Origin: CAVPDG01 sp963702535
GTDB taxonomy: Bacteria > Chloroflexota > Anaerolineae > Anaerolineales > UBA4823
Direction of reading: 5' to 3'
DNA length: 64,000 nt
Assembly: GCA_963702535.1 (NCBI GenBank)
Contig: CAVPDG010000004.1
Span: 124,001 to 188,000 of the forward strand
The notes beneath the pieces are model-generated. The model saw nothing but the letters and a program-made list of their open reading frames with translations, had not been told where the DNA came from and did not search any database. This document shows, one piece after another, positions 62,059 to 64,000 of this stretch. The position numbers and the translations under genes were made by a program. Position 1 is the stretch's first letter; each line of letters begins with the position of its first letter.

Positions 62059-63033
62059 TCACTCTCCTTTCTGGCGTAACAAAAAGGCGTATGCCGCTCC
62101 AATTAGACCTGCCTCAGCGCCAAGGGAGGAAGTTACCACTTCCACGTTCTGAGCCGAATAAGGCTGACTCCATGCCTCAATTACGGAACGGATCTGCGGC
62201 AGGAGCATGCTCACATGGCTACCCACACCACCGCCCAGTATGATCAGCGGTGGATTGATTAAACTAACAATGTTGGACAATCCAATACCGATCAAATCAG
62301 CCAGACGGGTACAGACTTGAACAGCCAGAATATCGTTTTGTTGAGCTCGGGAAAAGATGAGTTGAAGCGTCCAGGTACCAGGTGGGCCGTCCTGAAACAA
62401 CAGCGAAGCAGGAAAGCGATGGGCTAACTGGCGTGCGTATCGGGTAATGCCTGGGCCTGCAGCCAGTGATTCCCAATGCCCCAGCTCTTGTCGATGCCGT
62501 CCCCCTCGGCGGGGATTTGTCGTAAGAGCGAACCAACCTGCTGTGCCAGCCAGGCGCAGAGGACCACGGTATAGCCGCCCATCCAGAACCATACCCCCCC
62601 CGATTCCGGTACCGATAATCACATCGACGAAGGTGGAATATCCACAGCCAGCTCCCACCCACCACTCACCCAATGTTGCCGTGTGCCCGTCGTATTCCAG
62701 ACATACAGATAGACCAAGTCGGTCTTGCAGTGCACCAGCCAGGTCAATATCATGCCATCCATAAAGGTTGGGTGCCCACACCACTCGATCGGTTCCAGAC
62801 TCCAGTACCGCAGGTAACCCCACCCCTATTCCCTGCAAATCATTTGTAGCCTGTCCTCTGGCCTTTAGAAGCGCTTGTAACATCTCCACCATCTGGATGA
62901 TGTTTTCTTGCGGTCCTTTTCGGAGTGTTAGCTGCTCGGTGCGTGATAGGATCTGACCGTTGGTAGAAACCAAGGCCAAAGCAATCTTGGTTCCACCAAC
63001 ATCGAAAGCAGCGACAGGCTTGGAGATCTCCAT
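62059..63033 (-). CDS. ROK-family protein, probable sugar kinase lacking the zinc motif
   Basis: A 324-residue ROK protein. The ATP-binding DVGGTKIALALV is at the N terminus and GTGIGGGMVLDG near residue 145. The usual glutamate-histidine and C-x-C-G-x2-G-C zinc motif after GE[IL]GH is missing; the corresponding stretch reads GTAGWFALTTNPRRGGRHRQE. The catalytic aspartate is retained in LEYDGHTATLGEW near residue 115, where the usual N-D-A becomes Y-D-G. It may phosphorylate an amino sugar or have drifted to a regulatory role. It lies between the GntR gene and the binding-protein gene. Confidence 0.85.
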   Translation of the reverse strand: MEISKPVAAFDVGGTKIALALVSTNGQILSRTEQLTLRKGPQENIIQMVEMLQALLKARGQATNDLQGIGVGLPAVLESGTDRVVWAPNLYGWHDIDLAGALQDRLGLSVCLEYDGHTATLGEWWVGAGCGYSTFVDVIIGTGIGGGMVLDGRLYRGPLRLAGTAGWFALTTNPRRGGRHRQELGHWESLAAGPGITRYARQLAHRFPASLLFQDGPPGTWTLQLIFSRAQQNDILAVQVCTRLADLIGIGLSNIVSLINPPLIILGGGVGSHVSMLLPQIRSVIEAWSQPYSAQNVEVVTSSLGAEAGLIGAAYAFLLRQKGE

Positions 63034-63050
63034 AAGATTAGGCTGTCTAC

Positions 63051-63809
63051 CTAACGGGTTAACCTCTGCCTACCCAGATAAAGCTTTATTCCTTTACTTC
63101 GATAAATGGTTAGAACGCTCTCAACAATCTCAAATGTATCGCTGTAAGTGACGGCTCGGACAACCAGCAATGGGCTACCCGGTTTAATCTCCAATAGTTC
63201 GGCCTGCTCTTTTGTAGCGGCAATCGCTTCAATCTCTGGTTCGGTCCATGCCGGGTTCACCTTATAACGAGAGTGAAGGATCTCAAACAAGGAAGTATTT
63301 GAGATGTCTTCATTTTCAAGGCCGGGACACAGATTGTACGGCAGGTAGCTGGTTTGGAAGGCGACGGGTTGATTATCGGCCAGGCGGACGCGATCAATAT
63401 GAATGGCTTCGCCACCAGGAGGGAGCTTCAAGACTTTTTGTAGTGCAGGATCTGCCTGGATTCGTTTCTGTACAATTACTCGCGAAGATGGTTGATGACC
63501 GCGTGCAATTAGATCCTGCGTAAAGCTGGTAAAGCTAAGCAAGCCATGCAGTTTAGGTTCAGCCACAAAGGTGCCGCGTCCCTGCTCGCGATAAATCAGC
63601 CCCGCTTCGACAAGCTCCGCTAATGCCTGTCGGGCCGTGATGCGGCTGACTTTTAGTTGTTCAGCGAGTTCACGCTCGGACGGTAAGCGGTCACCCGCTT
63701 TTAGATGACCAGCTTCAATCTCCTCTACCATTCGCTCATACAGCTGATAGTAGAGCGGGGTGTAGCTGGATTTATCCAGCGTTTCGATAAGGAAAGAGAT
63801 ACTCATCAT
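63051..63809 (-). CDS. GntR-family regulator, HutC/UTRA type
   Basis: A 252-residue repressor. The winged helix is in YYQLYERMVEEIEAGHLKAGDRLPSERELAEQL-type sequence (LPSERELAEQLKVSRITARQ), followed by GRGTFV. The UTRA effector domain begins LLSFTSFTQDLIARGHQPSS and contains DRVRLADNQPVAFQTSYLP. NagR-like members bind GlcNAc-6-P or glucosamine-6-P. It is the first gene of the operon and probably autoregulates it: an operator-like dyad overlaps its transcription start. ATG at 63809 or 63806. Confidence 0.92.
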   Translation of the reverse strand: MMSISFLIETLDKSSYTPLYYQLYERMVEEIEAGHLKAGDRLPSERELAEQLKVSRITARQALAELVEAGLIYREQGRGTFVAEPKLHGLLSFTSFTQDLIARGHQPSSRVIVQKRIQADPALQKVLKLPPGGEAIHIDRVRLADNQPVAFQTSYLPYNLCPGLENEDISNTSLFEILHSRYKVNPAWTEPEIEAIAATKEQAELLEIKPGSPLLVVRAVTYSDTFEIVESVLTIYRSKGIKLYLGRQRLTR

Positions 63810-63812
63810 AAT

Positions 63813-63867
63813 TGGTTATGTTGTTATGTTGATATAACCATTTTATAGGATATTTAACAAATGTCAA
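63813..63867 (-). promoter_or_regulatory. promoter and operator of the GntR-led operon
   Basis: On the minus strand TTGACA (63867-63862) and TAAAAT (63845-63840) are 16 bp apart. Immediately downstream TGGTTAT (63813-63819) and ATAACCA (63834-63840) form a dyad with a 14-base centre that includes a direct repeat of GTTATGTT. It covers the transcription start and the -10, a typical autorepressor site. It lies only 4 bases before the GntR ATG. Confidence 0.72.
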
Positions 63868-64000
63868 GTTAAGAAATGACGGCCATTCCGCCAGGTATTT
63901 CCCCCAAATCCAACCTGTCAGATTCTTTTCCCCACTTACTGGCGTCTTACGAATATCAATTTAGATATGATCAATTGAGGCTGCGACCAGATCCATAAAC
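63868..64000. other. right edge of the window
   Basis: No gene, hairpin or promoter other than the -35 of the GntR operon is supported in the last 130 bases. Confidence 0.5.

Noticed and set aside
1..64000. Insertion sequences, prophage, CRISPR or toxin-antitoxin systems
   Set aside because: No transposase, integrase, phage structural protein, cas gene, spacer array or recognisable TA pair was found.

Overview
The window looks like a chromosomal segment of a Chloroflexota bacterium, most likely Anaerolineae-like. This is inferred from the gene complement: MalT-type LuxR regulators, FAS1 lipoproteins, DUF1565/right-handed beta-helix surface proteins, a GreA-C-terminal-like orphan protein, Gfo/Idh/MocA dehydrogenases and a group-3 [NiFe] hydrogenase with Hnd/Hyd-type diaphorase subunits. 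No 16S gene or other phylogenetic marker is present, so the assignment is tentative. Promoters read as ordinary sigma70 type (TTGACA / TATAAT with 16-17 bp spacing). A striking global feature is that about sixteen otherwise well conserved genes each carry one or more single-base frameshifts, and the only tRNA is distorted too. I read this mainly as indel error in the sequence or assembly and describe the split genes as single loci.

Layout. 0-4.5 kb (all minus): partial YcaQ-type DNA glycosylase, berberine-bridge-type FAD oxidoreductase, MFS exporter behind a MerR-like promoter/operator, HAD phosphatase. 4.5-9.3 kb: a 223-bp remnant copied from the tail of a radical SAM gene, a lipoprotein with three near-identical FAS1 domains, and two Gfo/Idh/MocA dehydrogenases (plus strand). 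9.3-12.4 kb: a redox-flavoured cluster (thioredoxin-fold protein, DoxX, SDR, NAD(P)H-FMN reductase, two very small membrane proteins) in which three promoters share the operator-like sequence ACAATATATTGACAA. 12.6-21.6 kb (minus): a tightly packed nine-gene operon of a B12-type radical SAM protein, two lipoyl-less 2-oxoacid-dehydrogenase-type acyltransferases, a membrane serine hydrolase, a membrane M28 peptidase, a GSA-type class III aminotransferase, a DDN/F420-type reductase, an alpha/beta hydrolase and a small conserved protein. It resembles a small-molecule or modified-amino-acid pathway and is my best candidate for an undescribed system.

21.9-28.7 kb: a MalT-like regulator, an Rbs-type sugar ABC ATPase and permease without a binding protein, and a divergent Gfo/Idh/MocA dehydrogenase sharing an operator region. 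29-39.3 kb (minus): a [NiFe] hydrogenase operon (maturation protease, HoxH, HoxY, NuoG-like, HndC-like, HATPase + HndB-like, NuoE-like) preceded by a regulatory block (PHP phosphoesterase, two DRTGG-like proteins, CBS-HATPase). The HndB-like protein and the N-terminal thioredoxin-like domain of the HndC-like subunit have lost their [2Fe-2S] cysteines.

39.5-46.6 kb: tRNA-Ser(CGA), an FG-GAP repeat protein, small membrane proteins, a DedA protein preceded by a probable yybP-ykoY (Mn2+) riboswitch, an EamA exporter, an AMP-forming ligase and a GreA-C-terminal-like protein, with degenerate intergenic repeats. 46.6-54.6 kb: two very large beta-helix surface proteins and a BTAD/TPR regulator that looks truncated. 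54.7 kb: a 194-bp copy of the tail of the GreA-like gene. 55-63.9 kb (minus): a GntR/HutC-controlled sugar operon (ROK protein, binding protein, two permeases, PIG-L deacetylase, two SIS proteins, UroD-like protein), probably for import and catabolism of an N-acylated amino sugar.
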